The notes under the pieces: model-generated
Told to the model about the DNA's origin: nothing
What the model saw: the letters and a program-made list of their open reading frames with translations, nothing else
Databases searched by the model: none
Assembly: GCF_047663525.1 (NCBI RefSeq)
Contig: NC_092587.1
Coordinates: 37,191,001 to 37,255,000 of the forward strand
DNA length: 64,000 nt
Reading direction: 5' to 3'
DNA from: Anas platyrhynchos
Lineage: Eukaryota > Chordata > Aves > Anseriformes > Anatidae
Shown here: piece after piece, positions 25,901-39,300 of the stretch
Layout of the letters: each line of letters starts with the position of its first letter
Position numbering within the stretch: position 1 is the first letter of the stretch
Translations under genes and position numbers: made by a program

Positions 25901-28334
25901 CCAACTTCCTGTTACTTCCCATGAATATATGTCTTTGCTGTACATTAATATACAATAATAATAAAAATTTGCTCACAGTGTCTTTCTCAGCAAATGGGAG
26001 CGTGTTTTCTTCTATATACGATCTCTTCATCCAGAGAAACCTCTGTCATTTTTAGAGACCACTATTTATTCAGTTTCACTTTCTTAGGACCTTAGGTCCA
26101 CATTCAATAGAAGCCAAAATGTCATCTGAACTTCCGCATCCTGGTATCTGTCATAGTACCTCATGACACCTTTTCAAAAGGACTGTGTTATTTTTAAAGA
26201 GAGAAGGCCAAATTAAACTAGACTTTGATCAGCTGTCAGTTAGTTGTTGTATGCGTTGAGTGAATACAGTTAGGGGTGTCCATCAACCTCATCAGGATCC
26301 AGCTTGCAATACCTCCAAAATTGCAGGGACTCTGCCAGAAGTTCATTGCAGACTGATCGGGGGGCTTTGATTTCGTGTTAACAACCCAGTACTTACCACA
26401 CATTCTCAATATGATATCCCAATAGTGCTTTTCAGACTTACCACTGATTGGTGAGCCAGCTCCATTCATCTTCCTCCCATTATGTTTATTGAATTTTCTC
26501 CGCGTATCAGTTTTTGTGACTCATTCCTTCTTCTTATGTTGATTGTCTGTGTCGCTGGCTTTTATTTTCAGTGGATTTTTTTGCTTTAGTTTTTAACAAA
26601 AAATTAAATTGCCATTCAAGTGCTTATTGTACAGTCACATTTGTTTTCCCAGCTTAAGTACCTTTCTCACACAGACACTGACATTTATTGTGTGAAAATA
26701 ACGTGCATATTTAAATTTGAAGGAAAACACTAATGAAAGCAACCCTGTTATTCCTTAATTTCTTACTGAAATATGTTGAAATATGAGCAATTTGAGGGAA
26801 AATCTGGTGATTTTCATGTTATCTGTTACATTGTTTGCAATAATCAAATAACTCATATGTATATGGAAGCATTAGTGTGCAGGTGTGGGCACATATTGAA
26901 AGTTAATGATCCGTTTCAAACATAAGAAAAAAAATCCATGAAATATTTCAAATCAGCTTACGGAGTGGACATTTTTTGTCATAACTTTTTAGAAATGTCC
27001 ACAGGAGGTTTTCTAGCCAAAATCTGATGTGTGATGTAATCCTTTCTTCTAAAACAACCCAGGAGATAGTTTGGTGGGGATTCCCCTTGCCCGCCATACT
27101 CTTTAGTGCCATTCATAATTGTGTGACTAAGCAAACCAGTCAACTTTACTCACAGAAAAAAAAAAAAAAAAAAATGGAATGATGATTTGGTCCTACCTGT
27201 TTCTGTCCTGCCTTCAGAACACTTATGAGGACACCAGAAAATCAAATGTACAAGCAATCCATCCACAGATGACATTTTACTTAGAAATAGACTTCTTGAG
27301 AGCGATTTAGTTGCAAAGAGTTTCGAGTTAGATTTAAAATTTAAAGTCAAAGGAGAAATATGCAAGACCTTTGCTCTTTAGGAGTTAAAAAATAAACTAA
27401 AGAAATTTTTCACACCCTTAGTGCATTTCCTCTTCATCTCCACAGGAAATAAGACTACCTCTAGATGCTACTGTGGGTCGAGTGTAGAGGCACTTTATTT
27501 TAAAGTCACATATCTTCTTTTTTCAAAGACCTGGACTAACTTCTATAAAGTGCTTTGAATTGACATCCTCTAATCAGCATTAGGAGATGTGAAGATTTAA
27601 CTAGCAAATATGCTAATAATAAATATTTGAAAGAGAAATTAGATAATTAAGATTCTGTTGCTTTTTGAAGTTGCTAGTAAGTCTCTACCCAGAAGCTAAA
27701 ATAAATGAAGATTTGTAAAAGACAATAAAACAAAAAGTTGTAGGAGAAGAACAAAATGCAATCCCAAGTATCATGCTTTAAAATAATCAAAATGCAAGTA
27801 TCGTAGCAGATTGGCTTGCTAATCTTTTTTTTCCTAAGGAAATGAAACTTCTGCAGTTTCTCTCACTGTCAGTTCCTTCCCCTTCAGTAATTTTTGAACC
27901 AAGTCAGCAATTTTATCCAAATCTGAGAAGGAGTAAGAAGATTCACAGCTAATTTATCCCCTGACACTTTCATTAAAATTGACAGCTAAGCATCAGCAAG
28001 ATTGTTCTACTAATCATGGACCACAAGCTGGTATTTTAAAGTGTCTGTATGAGTTGAATACTGTAAAGAGAGGAATAGCTTTCCTTATAGAGCTATTTGA
28101 TTGTTGTGAAATCATATTCATTACAACAATTATTCAATGATATATTAACATCTAGGAAAGCCTATGTGGTGGTTATGAAAAGCTTCCAAAACATATGAAG
28201 AAGACGTATGAAAAGAACTTTACCCTCCCACATAAGATAATCTTATTGTTTCATATTAATGCGTACAGGACTCTGGGCTCTTACTTCATTCTTCTTTTCC
28301 CCTTTTGCCACATCTGCCTATTCTGTGTTTGTCA

Positions 28335-28410
28335 TCGAATCATAGGCTATCTCGAGTCAGGAAGGACCGACAAGGATCACTGAGTCCAACTCCTGGCTCC
28401 ACACAGGGAT
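28335..28410 (-). mobile_element. CR1 3'-end fragment
   Basis: CGAATCATAGG... followed by AGGAAGGACC... and GAGTCCAACTCCTGGCTCC is the reversed CR1 tail. It is short and diverged. Confidence 0.75.
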
Positions 28411-30214
28411 ACCTAAAAATTAAAACATAAGTCTTTCTGTGCAGCAAAATAAAAGGAGAGACTTTAGCATGTGCTAGCATAGCTAAAGCTGTCTTATTTT
28501 AATCAGGCTAGTATGGATGTGAGTAGCAGAGGAACTATGATACACCAGGCTTCAGCTGTCGTGTACTATTACTCCATATACACAAGCAAAGAACATCCAT
28601 CCTCTCAAAGTTTTGCAAAACTATATATATATACAAGTTGAATTTAAATTTTGAAGGGCACAGAGTGCAGGTACATCAACTCTTGTTCTCATTAGCACAC
28701 ATCAAATGTTCTCCCCATTCCATTGGACGTTTTTCCTTTGTAAAATCAACAAGTCTACATGGATAGATGCTTCAAAAATGCCAAAAGAAGTTTCAGATTA
28801 GCCAATTGTTTTTCTCCTCTCATTTAAAGTATAACAGCATATCAGTGAGTGCTTCTACTTTAGTGTGCTATTTATACTACACATAGGAGGTTAAAACCAG
28901 TCTCCTGATCAACCCTGCTCACCGCAACTAGGGTTGCGCTGAAACCCTGTCTCGGAGCCTGCAAAACCGAATTCTTTTCAGATAAAATAAAACTAGAAGA
29001 CGTTCTTAGAAACTCACTTGATGTACCTCAATTGCTAATGGGATTCCAGCCACAGGACCAGATTACAGCTGGTTCAAAACTCAAAACAAATCAGTGCAGC
29101 AGCTGGGTCCTCAACATCAGGTTAATTGACTTACAGATCTGCTCCTATAGCATTGCTCCTTTTGATAATGCAGATAAAATATGTCTTTCAGCAATGTCTG
29201 ATGTCTTATTTGAATTGTTTAAGTGCCAGCATTGAACGTTCTAAGCACTGGGAAGCAGGAAATTAAAATGTTTCTATAATAGATCCTTAACCAGAATAAT
29301 CATTCTCAATGAGACAGACAGGTGTACAGAAAGGAATACTTATGGGAAAAGTGATTAAATATCTAAGAGTAATCATGAATCTTCTCATTTGTGGACACAC
29401 ACAGAAACCTATCTAAAAATAAATAAAATTACAATCACTGTCACTGCATCTTGAATTACACTCACAAGAGGCTATAGGATGTCATTGCTTCCAAGGGAGT
29501 CTGTGCAGGAACAGTATGTCAAAGAGCCAGTGATAATAGAGTATTGATTAGCTGAAGAAAGAATTGATTCATGTTGGTTTTCTAGTCCTCTTGAATTACA
29601 TGATTATGCTTTGTTGGGATTTGCAGTTTTAGGAAGTCTTAGAGTAACTCCAGAAAAGCAGTAGAACTCACAAAAAAGAAATAGTGAAGCAGCAGTCATG
29701 CCTGGAGCACAGACAACAAAGTTTAGGAAAAGCAGATGTAAAGAAAGAGGTGATGAAGAAATTTTGTATGCCACTGAAGGAAATAATTGTCAAAAAGTCT
29801 GAAGGAAAATCACAGAGAAAACAAAATGGGCCTAGGTAAAATATCTTAGTAAAAGACATTCTTTTGGACTCATGAAAGGTGTCCACCTTCCAAGACCATG
29901 GCTGTATAAAGATAAAATACAATCAAATTGAATATGACTAACAAGGTAAATACTACTGGGAAATGTATCATCATAGGAGATCTTAATTTTCTGATTAAAG
30001 ACAGGATGTTTTTACATGAGCTATAACTTTACAGTTACATGATAATATTTTCATTTCAAAGAGAAACATTTTGAGAAGTTAGTGAAACTAATTACAGTAT
30101 CTGAAGGGAAGGTGAATATGAAGCAAAACTGGAGTTTCTGAAAGTCAGATGTGCACAATTGTTTAGAGTTTAGCTCAGAGCTAAAAAAGAAAAATATGAC
30201 GAAATGGAGTCTAG

Positions 30215-30850
30215 CTTTACTGAAGAGGACCTGGAAAGAGGTTCAGATGGATAACTGAACATAAGTGGACATTGCATCCTTGAGCGGTGTAGGCAAAATG
30301 TACCCTGAGTAAAAGCATCATCAAAAGTACAATCAGCAGGTCATGGGATGTAATCTCCCACTCTACTTGGCACTTGTCAGGCCACTTCTAGTTCAATGAA
30401 CCCAGTTTTGCTTCCCACAGCTTAAGAGATACACTGAAAAACAAGAGATCACTGATGTGACCAGACGGTTAGAGATCATTAGTTATGAAAAAGGATGGAA
30501 GGAATTGGGTTTGTCCAGCTATAAGGTCAGAAAGCTCAGGAGTACCTAACCACAGCCTTCCACTACCCAGAAGCTGGCTACAGAGAAGACAGAGGTACTC
30601 TGTTCACAGAGATGCATGGTGATGGAGCAAGTCAACAGGCAGGAGTTGCTTGAAGGGGATCTTCACCATGAGAACAATTTAGCCGAATAGTAGATTGCCC
30701 AAAAAAGTGACGGAATCTGTCTTCAAATATTCAGGTTGCCTCATGACAGGACTCTTTATAATCTAACACTAGACCTTGCTTTCAGCAGCAGGTTGGACTG
30801 CATATCTCCAGTGCTCCCTTCCAACTTGGTCTTTTCCATGATCCTATTGC
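30215..30850 (+). mobile_element. Old CR1 LINE fragment, 3' region
   Basis: The order of diagnostic CR1 phrases is kept: AGATGGATAACTGAACAT, CAGCAGGTCATGGGATGTAA, CTACTTGGCACTTGTCAGGC, then GCAGCAGGTTGGACTGCATA and a ..CTTCCAAC..ATGATCCTATTG end. It is heavily diverged. Confidence 0.75.
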
Positions 30851-30979
30851 AATGAGAGCAAGCAAGCTAACCACCTCTTAAAAAATAGCAGAAACATATC
30901 AGAGACTCGAGGGACGGAAAGATGTACTGATCAGCAGTGATAACTGCGTCTTAAAACTTAACAAATGCACAACAAACCA

Positions 30980-32180
30980 GTTCATGTTAAGGCATCAGTA
31001 TAAAAACAGTAAAATATGCCTTCATCGTGTAATCAAGAGGAACATAAGGAAAAAAGTGAGGCTGGCACAGGTTGAGGTTAAAGCTATGCTGCATGATTGT
31101 GTACAGCGAAGCCCAAAAATTAAGTGGACAATTTAACTCAATTTTTAATACAGTCAGGGATGTTAAAAAGTGAAGGTAGTATGTGAGCAATGTGATTTTG
31201 AGAGCTGCTGACATAGAAGAAAAATCAGGATGACTGATAGTGACAGGAATGAAACTCTCCTCTAAGGCAAAAGCAAGAATGTGTAGTTAAAGGTTCTCTA
31301 ATCAGAGAAACAACCTGAATAAATGGGCATATAAAAATGCAACTAAAGTAAGGAGAAAATTTCATCAATCTATCAAACGAGTGATAGTGCTGTCAGATTG
31401 GAGAACAGCAAATATAACGGCTGTGATTAAGAGAAATAACAAGGAAGGTACATAAAGACATATTATCTGATGACAGTGATGTGCAAGGCTTTGGAACAAA
31501 TTATGAAAAAATCAATATTATTACAGACAAGTAAATGTAAGGAAAAAAAATGCAGCCTGGGTTCATCAAAGGCAAACTGAACCAAGAGGGACTTGATTTA
31601 GTTGAGAATTAGATTAATAAAATTGGGAGAAATATGATTATACAAACACCAGACCTGGTGTGTGGGTTCTAGTCAGGAAAAGGTGGAACAGGACCTTGCG
31701 GAGGAGAACAATCTCAGTGTTGTGCTGCTTATAACAGGAACCATAGAGGCAATGCTGTGACGGAAATGGATGTTGTGAGGATCAATTGTACAAGGTATCT
31801 CCAGGCAAGGGAGGAAGATAGTAATGCTAACAACTGGGGTTAGCCCTGTGCTTTAAAGATGAGTTCAAAGTAGAAATGATCCAGAAAACAAGTAGTGATC
31901 TCCTGTATTACAGAAGTCTACAAGAGTTTGGCTTGTTCAACTATAGAACGGCAAATGCTGAGAGAAGTAATTGTTACTTGAACTATATTACAGTAGAAAA
32001 ATCATGAATTCACTAAGTCATGTAAGCTAACAGAATAATTTGTACTGGAAGAAATAGCCATAAGCTGGCCACATGCAAATTTAGACCAAAAGATGGAAGA
32101 TTTCTGGCAATCTGAACGTGAGATTCTGGAACAGCCTTCCCAAAAGAACAAGAAAGGATTCTTAGCTATAAAACTTCCTG
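30980..32180 (+). mobile_element. Ancient LINE remnant including a reverse-transcriptase segment
   Basis: Around 31396-31520 the text GATTGGAGAACAGCAAATAT...GGCTTTGGAACAAATTATGA, followed by CAGCCTGGGTTCATCAAAGG, has the layout of CR1-clade LINE reverse-transcriptase DNA. Near 32125 GATTCTGGAACAGCCTTCC resembles the later 3' part. All frames are broken. It may be the 5' part of a second insertion; the edges are uncertain. Confidence 0.55.
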
Positions 32181-32246
32181 AGTGTTTTGTCTGCCTTCTT
32201 CAAAACAACTTATTCTACCCTTGAGCCCAGTATCTTGTGCTTACAA

Positions 32247-32248
32247 AA

Positions 32249-32283
<35 letters not shown>

Positions 32284-32291
32284 AATAAAAT
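32247..32291 (+). repeat. (AAAT)n microsatellite
   Basis: About ten AAAT copies at the end of the LINE remnant region; possibly grown from its 3' tail. Confidence 0.9.
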
Positions 32292-33910
32292 CCATTGTAC
32301 TGTCTTTAAAGTAATAATTTAAACAATCGGTCTGGTGAGGAGCTGTCTTATTGTTAGTTCCAGGCAAACTGGATTTCCTGATTTTAGTAAAAACAAGTAA
32401 ATGTATGTAGTGCTTTCTTCTGTTTGACTGGAGAATTCTGGTGTTTCTTATAAGGTCACTTTTGTTGATGAACTGCAGCCTTTTTTTTTTCTTTTTTATC
32501 TTCCCTTTTGTTGATGGGATTGAATTGATGTCTTTAATGTCTTGTTTTTACCAGAGGGCACATTTACTTATAACTCTTCTTCAAATCCTTTGCCATACAC
32601 CAATGTTTCAAAGGAATAAAAAGTTGGATCAGACTCAGAAAATCAATACTGAAACCACATATAGAATTTAAAGCATCTTCCTGATTCCTCTCATTTGTCC
32701 TAGTTGAGGAAAGAGTTGGGTACTTGTATGCATTCTTTTTGCCATAGCACCACAGGGACAGTTTGTAACAATTTTTACAGTCTTTTTACAGTCATTGAAA
32801 CACCTGCCCTAGAGTTTAGGTCTGGGAAATAATCTTTATTAGACCATAGCCCCCTAGCACATCAGTATGGTCTCTTCCCTTCCACCTATTAAACATTCAC
32901 GTCGTTTTCCTCTGCATAGAGGGGTATGTGCCAGTACCTTTCTTTTTAATGACCTGAAAACAGATTGTGCTGAATGTATCCATCAGCTAAGCATGGTTCG
33001 TATCAGTGAGATCTTCTTCTCAATCATTCTCTGGTGTCAGCAGAGTTTTTGGAGAATATGGGGAATACAAGCACAGGTTGTTGGTCTCAGAGAGGCAAGC
33101 TGTTGATGAGCATGGCAGTACCTTCTTTCTAGCCATTTGTCACCTTGCAATTGCTTTACTTGTCTCCAAACTTTGAATGCTCTTGGCCTTGCTCAAGTGG
33201 AATGGGATTTCTTTTTCTAAAATCCCCACATATTTCGTGGAGCAACAAACCCTCTTCCATTCCAGTGGTAACAGTAAAGGAGCCCCAGATAGCCAGAAAT
33301 AGCCTGAAATTGAGAAACAGGGTGGTGACCCCACCACCATCCATGCCGAAGATCCCACCTCACACGGGGGACGTCCCGGCAGCGGGGGTGATGCTGGGTA
33401 CCAACCCAAGAAACTCTAAATTTAATGTTGGCGTGGGCTGCTCTTCTCCAGCCGCCACCACGGCTGCCTGCTGGCTTGGAGTTCACGTCTGCCAGCCATT
33501 GTGCTGAGTTTTACGTGAAGCGCTCTTTCCTCTGCTGCGGGTAGAAAAACAGGCTGCCTTTTCCACTAACCGTGTGTGGTTTCTCATTCACAAAATTTTT
33601 TTCCTCACATATAGGAGTCTCGATTGTAAATACTTTATCAAGTGACTAATTTATCACGCCTGTGGTTTATCTCGTTGAGCTCTCTTCATCACTTGGAAAG
33701 TGCTACCGGTTATTCCCTGATCGTGGTACAGGAACAGAGAAAACACACTGACATGACCAAGATTGTCTAGGAGACGTCAGTGGGTTCTTCGCTCGTGGTT
33801 AGGGACAACGTTCAGGGCTAGCATGTATCATCTCTTCTTTCTTGTGGGGAGGGAGAAAGCAGGAAGGAATTGATGATGTTTAATTAATGATGGGCACCCA
33901 TGCCAATTAA

Positions 33911-34274
33911 GCGATTGATGCTTTTCCTTCCACTTTCCCTCTCCGCTGCTCGTTGAACTCATTTTGGTGCTTTTATAGTGCAACCATGCTTTGAACCGAG
34001 CTGATGAGAAGGAAGTTACGTCCCTGAAGAAGCCAAGGTGCAGAGCTGTTTTTGTTTGCTTGTTTCTGCCGATTATTGGGCTCTAGCTATGATGATCAGC
34101 CCCCTGCAGCCCTTCTAACTAACCAAACAACTAACCAAATCTTCAGCAGAAACAAGCTAACGTAACCTACTTCTCATCAGCTCAGTTGAAAGCATGGTTG
34201 CACTATAAAAGTACCAAAATGAGTTCAACGAGCAGCGGAGGGAGGGGGAAAGTGGAAGGAAAAGCATCAATCAG
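33911..34274. repeat. 364-bp inverted repeat (hairpin element) bounded by TTAA
   Basis: The left arm 33911-34020 and right arm 34161-34274 are reverse complements, about 93% identical by hand with a 4-nt gap. A further inner pair GCTTGTTTCTGC (34058-34069) and GCAGAAACAAGC (34146-34157) extends the stem and leaves about 76 nt of loop. TTAA lies immediately outside both ends (33907-33910, 34275-34278). This suits a piggyBac-like non-autonomous element, but the expected CCY terminus is absent. It is not a repeat family I recognise. Confidence 0.9.
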
Positions 34275-36184
34275 TTAATGGTAAAAAGTGATTCGCTCAA
34301 ACAGGACAGAACTGTGGTATTATGTCATGCGTTTAAAGGTCTCCGAGACCTTAGAGAGAATAAAAATGTGATAATTGACTAAAGGCTGGTGGAAAAGCAA
34401 AGCCAAATTTGCATACCCCTTAAAGGGAAACGAAAATTGTGTACCCAGCCACCACTGGCCCACCGGTGCTCAGCAGTCAGCTGCGTCATCTCCAGATGAG
34501 TTGTCAGTAGTGTTCAGGTTGGCCAGCTCAGGCTCTGGCTGATCAGGAGTCGTGGCAAACCTCCTGCCCCCATGGCCAGCTCAGGAGTCCACTCAGTGTC
34601 GGCTCCAAGGCTGAAGCAGGGAACACGTGCTGGATCCCAGGCTTGAAAGAAGCAGTCCAACTACATGATCTACCTCCAAAGCTATCAGCAACTTTTGTGT
34701 GTGGTTCAGAGAGAATGAAGTGCCATTGATGAGCGTATTTCTGAGTTAAGTAAAAGAGCACAAAGTGAATACAGGCATTTCCAGAGTCAAAATAGACTGT
34801 GGAAATGGCACTGATCTTCCTTCAAGGGAGATTCCCTCAGGTTAATTTAATGGAAATTAATTTTATGCCCTTCATAAGAAAAGATTACATTGCCTTCTCA
34901 CTATTTGAAAACTGCAGGACCTGTCCCTAACACTGTCAGGATTATAGTTTATTCTGGACACTGTTTTTGTAGCAGTTAAATTTTGTAGAAATTAATACCC
35001 ATGTACAACCTCATGCATACTCTCTAATAGTATTTCATTATTTTCTCTGCAACTTCGGCTGCTGGAAGCCCCACTCCCTGCTATCTTTAAACTGCTTATT
35101 TTTTCTGCAAAGTACAACAACAGACTGAGGCTAAAGCTGAGAACTGGACACCTTGAGCTCCTGTACTCTCCTGGTGTCGCTCTTCTGCACTCCCAAGCCG
35201 GCTTCATCTGGTGCCCTCTCCTTCTATATATCTTCTCTTACTATGCCATGTGAAATTTAGATTTTCATAGTTTTTTTATCTTTGAATATTCAAAAATCAG
35301 GTAATAGTAATCAGATAGCTGTTATTATTTAAGTATTTTATCACAATGTGCTCTTTCACTGCCATGCCAAGTTGCTGGATCTTAAGAAAACTTAACAGAC
35401 ACTGCTGAGCCTGGAAGCAAGCTTCTCACCCCAGGAAGGGAGGTATCTCCTAAAAAATCACCAAAAGCTGTGGTGAGGGGGTGAGACATAGCAGGGAGAG
35501 AAAAAAAGAGAATGCAGGAACAGGCTGTAGGTCTCTGGTGTGGACACCAGCCTGCTCAGAGGGGAGGTCAAGGTCCTTTGCATGGTGTCCAACCTGCCCT
35601 AAAAGAATAGCCATCTTGGCCTGCGGAGTCTTCAAGGTTGGGTCCTGTGCCTGCACTTCTCTGCTCATTTTGCATGAAAAGCAAAAGCTTCAGCAAGGGG
35701 ACTGCTGTCTTCTTCAGAGATAATTTACTAAGAGAGAAACATCTATGACGTCTTATCTCTCTTAATTATATTTCAAAACTTATTTAACCCTTTGCTCTGA
35801 CAGGACTTGATGATCTCCTGCAGCTATTCTTTCCCCCAGCACAGATATTTTATGGCAAGGCACTTGCATGTACTTTTTCCTTCCGCTGTGGAAATAAAGC
35901 CCCTTGTCCTTCAGCTAACCTTCTCAAGACACAGATGGCCAACGGTGACCATGGGACTGTATTTGATGTAGTTGCAGCTGTACACAGAGGAGGGTTTGAC
36001 AGGGCCAACTAGGGGGTTTCCAGGTATGACATGCATGTTTTTATGACAGAAGAGCATCACTGAGGCTGCATAGACATAGGCTGCTCACAGTCTGGCTGCA
36101 TCCATCTCTGTAACACTTTATCTTGTCCAGAAATGAGACAACAGTCCTTAAAAGCCAGCCTTCTATAGCTCCTAACAGAGGTTT

Positions 36185-36318
36185 TTGAGACCCAACTAAG
36201 CAAAGTCCCAGACAGCCTGATCCAACCCCCTGGCTGACGCTGCTGTGAGCAGGAGGTTGGACCAGGCCTCTGGAGGACCCTGACAGCCTGAATTAATTAC
36301 CCTGTGGTCCTGTGGCTT
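36185..36318 (+). mobile_element. CR1 3'-end fragment
   Basis: TTGAGACCCAACTAAGCAAA, GAGCAGGAGGTTGGACCAGG and a final ACCCTGTGGTCCTGTGG follow the CR1 3' terminus, including its degenerate 8-bp tail repeat. Confidence 0.85.
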
Positions 36319-39300
36319 TATGATAACTGATGCTTTTCAGAGCTGCACCCCTACCCATGGGATTGAAAAAAGCATTATCTGAAATATTTTGCAGCTTAGC
36401 ATTCAAACCTACTCCTGACCCGTTACCAACAGCTTTATTCCATGATCATCTGCAGCTTCACTCAACAGTATTATATTTCCGTTACCTTCCTTTTCCATCT
36501 AGCAATGCTCCTTGTATACCTATTGCCTGCCTTTACAATTAATAATCCCTCTTCTACTGCAGCCAATAGAATAGGGATACTGAACTAAATACTGATTTTA
36601 AAGTGAAATCTGAATTAAAGTGAGACTATTCTCTGGATGTGTTCATGGAAAGCTCAATATTTCCTGCCAATTACCAAAAGAGAATATTGCAGTGGCAGTC
36701 ATTATTTACAACAAATAAAAGGTTGAGTAGACATGGGGAAAAACTGCGAAGTGACCACATCGTGTTGGGCAAGCAGTGGCGTAATCTTTCCCTTCCAGTA
36801 ACAGCGCTGCCTGCACAGACATCCTTTCTGATCGTGGCCACATAGGTGCTGACGGGGCAGATGACACAAGCAGTACCTGGGCACAGTGGCTGCAGGAGGC
36901 TGTTTTGGGAAGCATCTTGCCAAGCATTAGACCCACAACTCCATACATTTCACATCTGGCCACGCATCTTCGCAGTGAGGAGGCTACCATGGATGTTATT
37001 GTATGTTGTGGGCGTGGAAAAACAGTGACCAAATCCAACACAAGTTACACAATCATCCAAATCCTGTTCTTATTCCCGTGTTTCAAGAAAAATTACCTTC
37101 CTTCTAAGGCTGTCTGAAGGAAACCATCACAGTGTTTGCAAAGGACTACTTTATAATGCCACCTCAGGGCTCCAGCTGAAATCAGGAATTTGCAGTATAT
37201 AGTACCAGCTATAGCAGAAATTGCTTATTAAGCAATTTCTAATTAAGAGATGATCTCTGGTCTGATGATTTTGCACTTCAGAGAAAAAAGCCTGAGAAAA
37301 TAGATAAATTTTGTACTTTGTCTTACCTTTGATGGAAATTGTTGTCTTTGCTGACTGTTGCTGTATTATTTACATAACGCCAAAACTATACGTACAGCTG
37401 CCACTTTCCACTAGATCAGTGTTTTTCACAAAGTTACAAGGTAGTGACAATTTTATTGCACAGCCACACATTTTTCATTCTTACTTTTACAGTAACAGTC
37501 ACAAAATACCCTTTTTCCCTGTAATAACAGTCAGTACTCCAAAAAGACCAAAACACTGTGATAAGACAAGCCGTGCTAAACCGTGTTGCCAAATAACACT
37601 ACATACGTTAATTTGCTTCCGCAGATTCCCATGCACAAAGCAAAGAAAAACTAATTTATGCAAATAATTGATAGACATTTTTTCCATTTGCCACATGAGA
37701 ATGGTGCCTGAAGTGACTTGCCTCAAGTCACATAAGAAGACTGTAACAAATTCAGGGACTAAATTAATACCTGATTTATAAACCTAGTTTTTGCTTAGAT
37801 GCCCATCTTTCTTCCCCTGCACTTTTAATTCTAAAATTGTTGCAAATTAATTAAAAAAAAAAAAAAAAATCTTTGATTCCAACTGTTTATCTATCTCAGT
37901 TTTACATGCAAGGAAATTACTTATGAAACGTGATCTAACACTTTCTCCGTTAACTGAAGAGTCAAAAGTAAACTGGGACCAACATGAATCTTGTTTTCTA
38001 AGAGTGACACCTAGAGTTTCATTTGAAGAATGAAAAAGGTTTTCTTTACTTTTTCAAGGTTCAAAGGCAATAGGCATTTTTGTCCAGGTTTATTACTTCA
38101 AACTGATGGTTAAATATATACAATACTGATTATTTTGCTATGTTTTTGTGTAGATACCATACACAAAATCTGTTGTTAAGTGGCTTGCATATGTTATCTG
38201 TCATTTGCTGGAACAATTCTCTATTAAACAAAAGCCTTTATTTTGCAGGCCCCATGATTTACCTTTCATTCATGAGTAATTAATTGCTTTGGAAATGTGA
38301 TTTGCCTTAGTGTATGAAGACATGCACAACACCCAGAGGTGCTCTAATTTTATAGACAAGGCAACCAAGATTCTGCAGTGTCCTAAACCGTAGGGAAAAT
38401 GAGGATGAGAACCCCTTTATGCCATGAGATAACCTGATTTTCTCATCAGATGGATGGAGGCAGCAGGGTTCAGTCTTGATGCCAAAATCCTCTTGTTTTG
38501 GAGGTCTCCTGCCTGTAGTCAGAGCTAACCTGCGAGAGCACAGCGTTGAGGCTGGGTTTGCCTTTCCTCACCCCACCACTGTGAGGCAGTGTCCAAATCA
38601 CTGAAGAAGAAGGTGCTGCTTGAGGGTTGACATATAATTAGACAAATTGCTTAAATTAAGCTGGAATCTGTAAAAATTAGCTATCATCTGATCTGTTTAG
38701 GCCCTTTTCAAACTGTGTCTGTTTCTTTCTGTGCCACCTCTGTATGGCTACATCCCTTCTAAAAACAAAGCAGCAAAGCTTATTTTGAGAAGCTGTTTTA
38801 AGTCACTTCACTAATTTTGAAGAGCTGCTGCTTTTTTGTTCTAGGAACTCCTTTTCAGCACAAAGCTCATGTCCATCTTCACCTCTTGTCACAGTAAAAC
38901 ACAAATAATCCAAATGCAGTCATTGCAGACATCTTCTGCAGTTTTTAATTTTCAACTCTGAACATCCATGAGGGGAGAAAAAGCAAGACTGCATGTGGTA
39001 GCTTAGCAAAATTTCCACAAGAAAAAAATCACAGAAGTCACTCAAAAATGTTGCTCATGGATTCTCTGAATTAAATGTGGAGGCTTTTCCGATTGCAGGC
39101 ATCCGTTGCTGTCTTCAATGACAGAGAAGCAGCAGCTACTCCTGCTCCTGCATCCCTGGGAGCCCCTGGGACATCTGATGGAGACCATGCTCATGATCAG
39201 TTTTCTATTCCATACACCAGGCCTGGTCCTGCCCTGGAGCTGGCTCTTCTGCAGTGGCCATCCCATGGCAGGTGAGGCTTTTCACCATGTGCTGTGCCAG

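Noticed and set aside
37216..37240. 25-nt palindrome with 12-bp arms (AGAAATTGCTTA...)
   Set aside because: AT-rich and isolated; palindromes of this size are expected occasionally in 64 kb.
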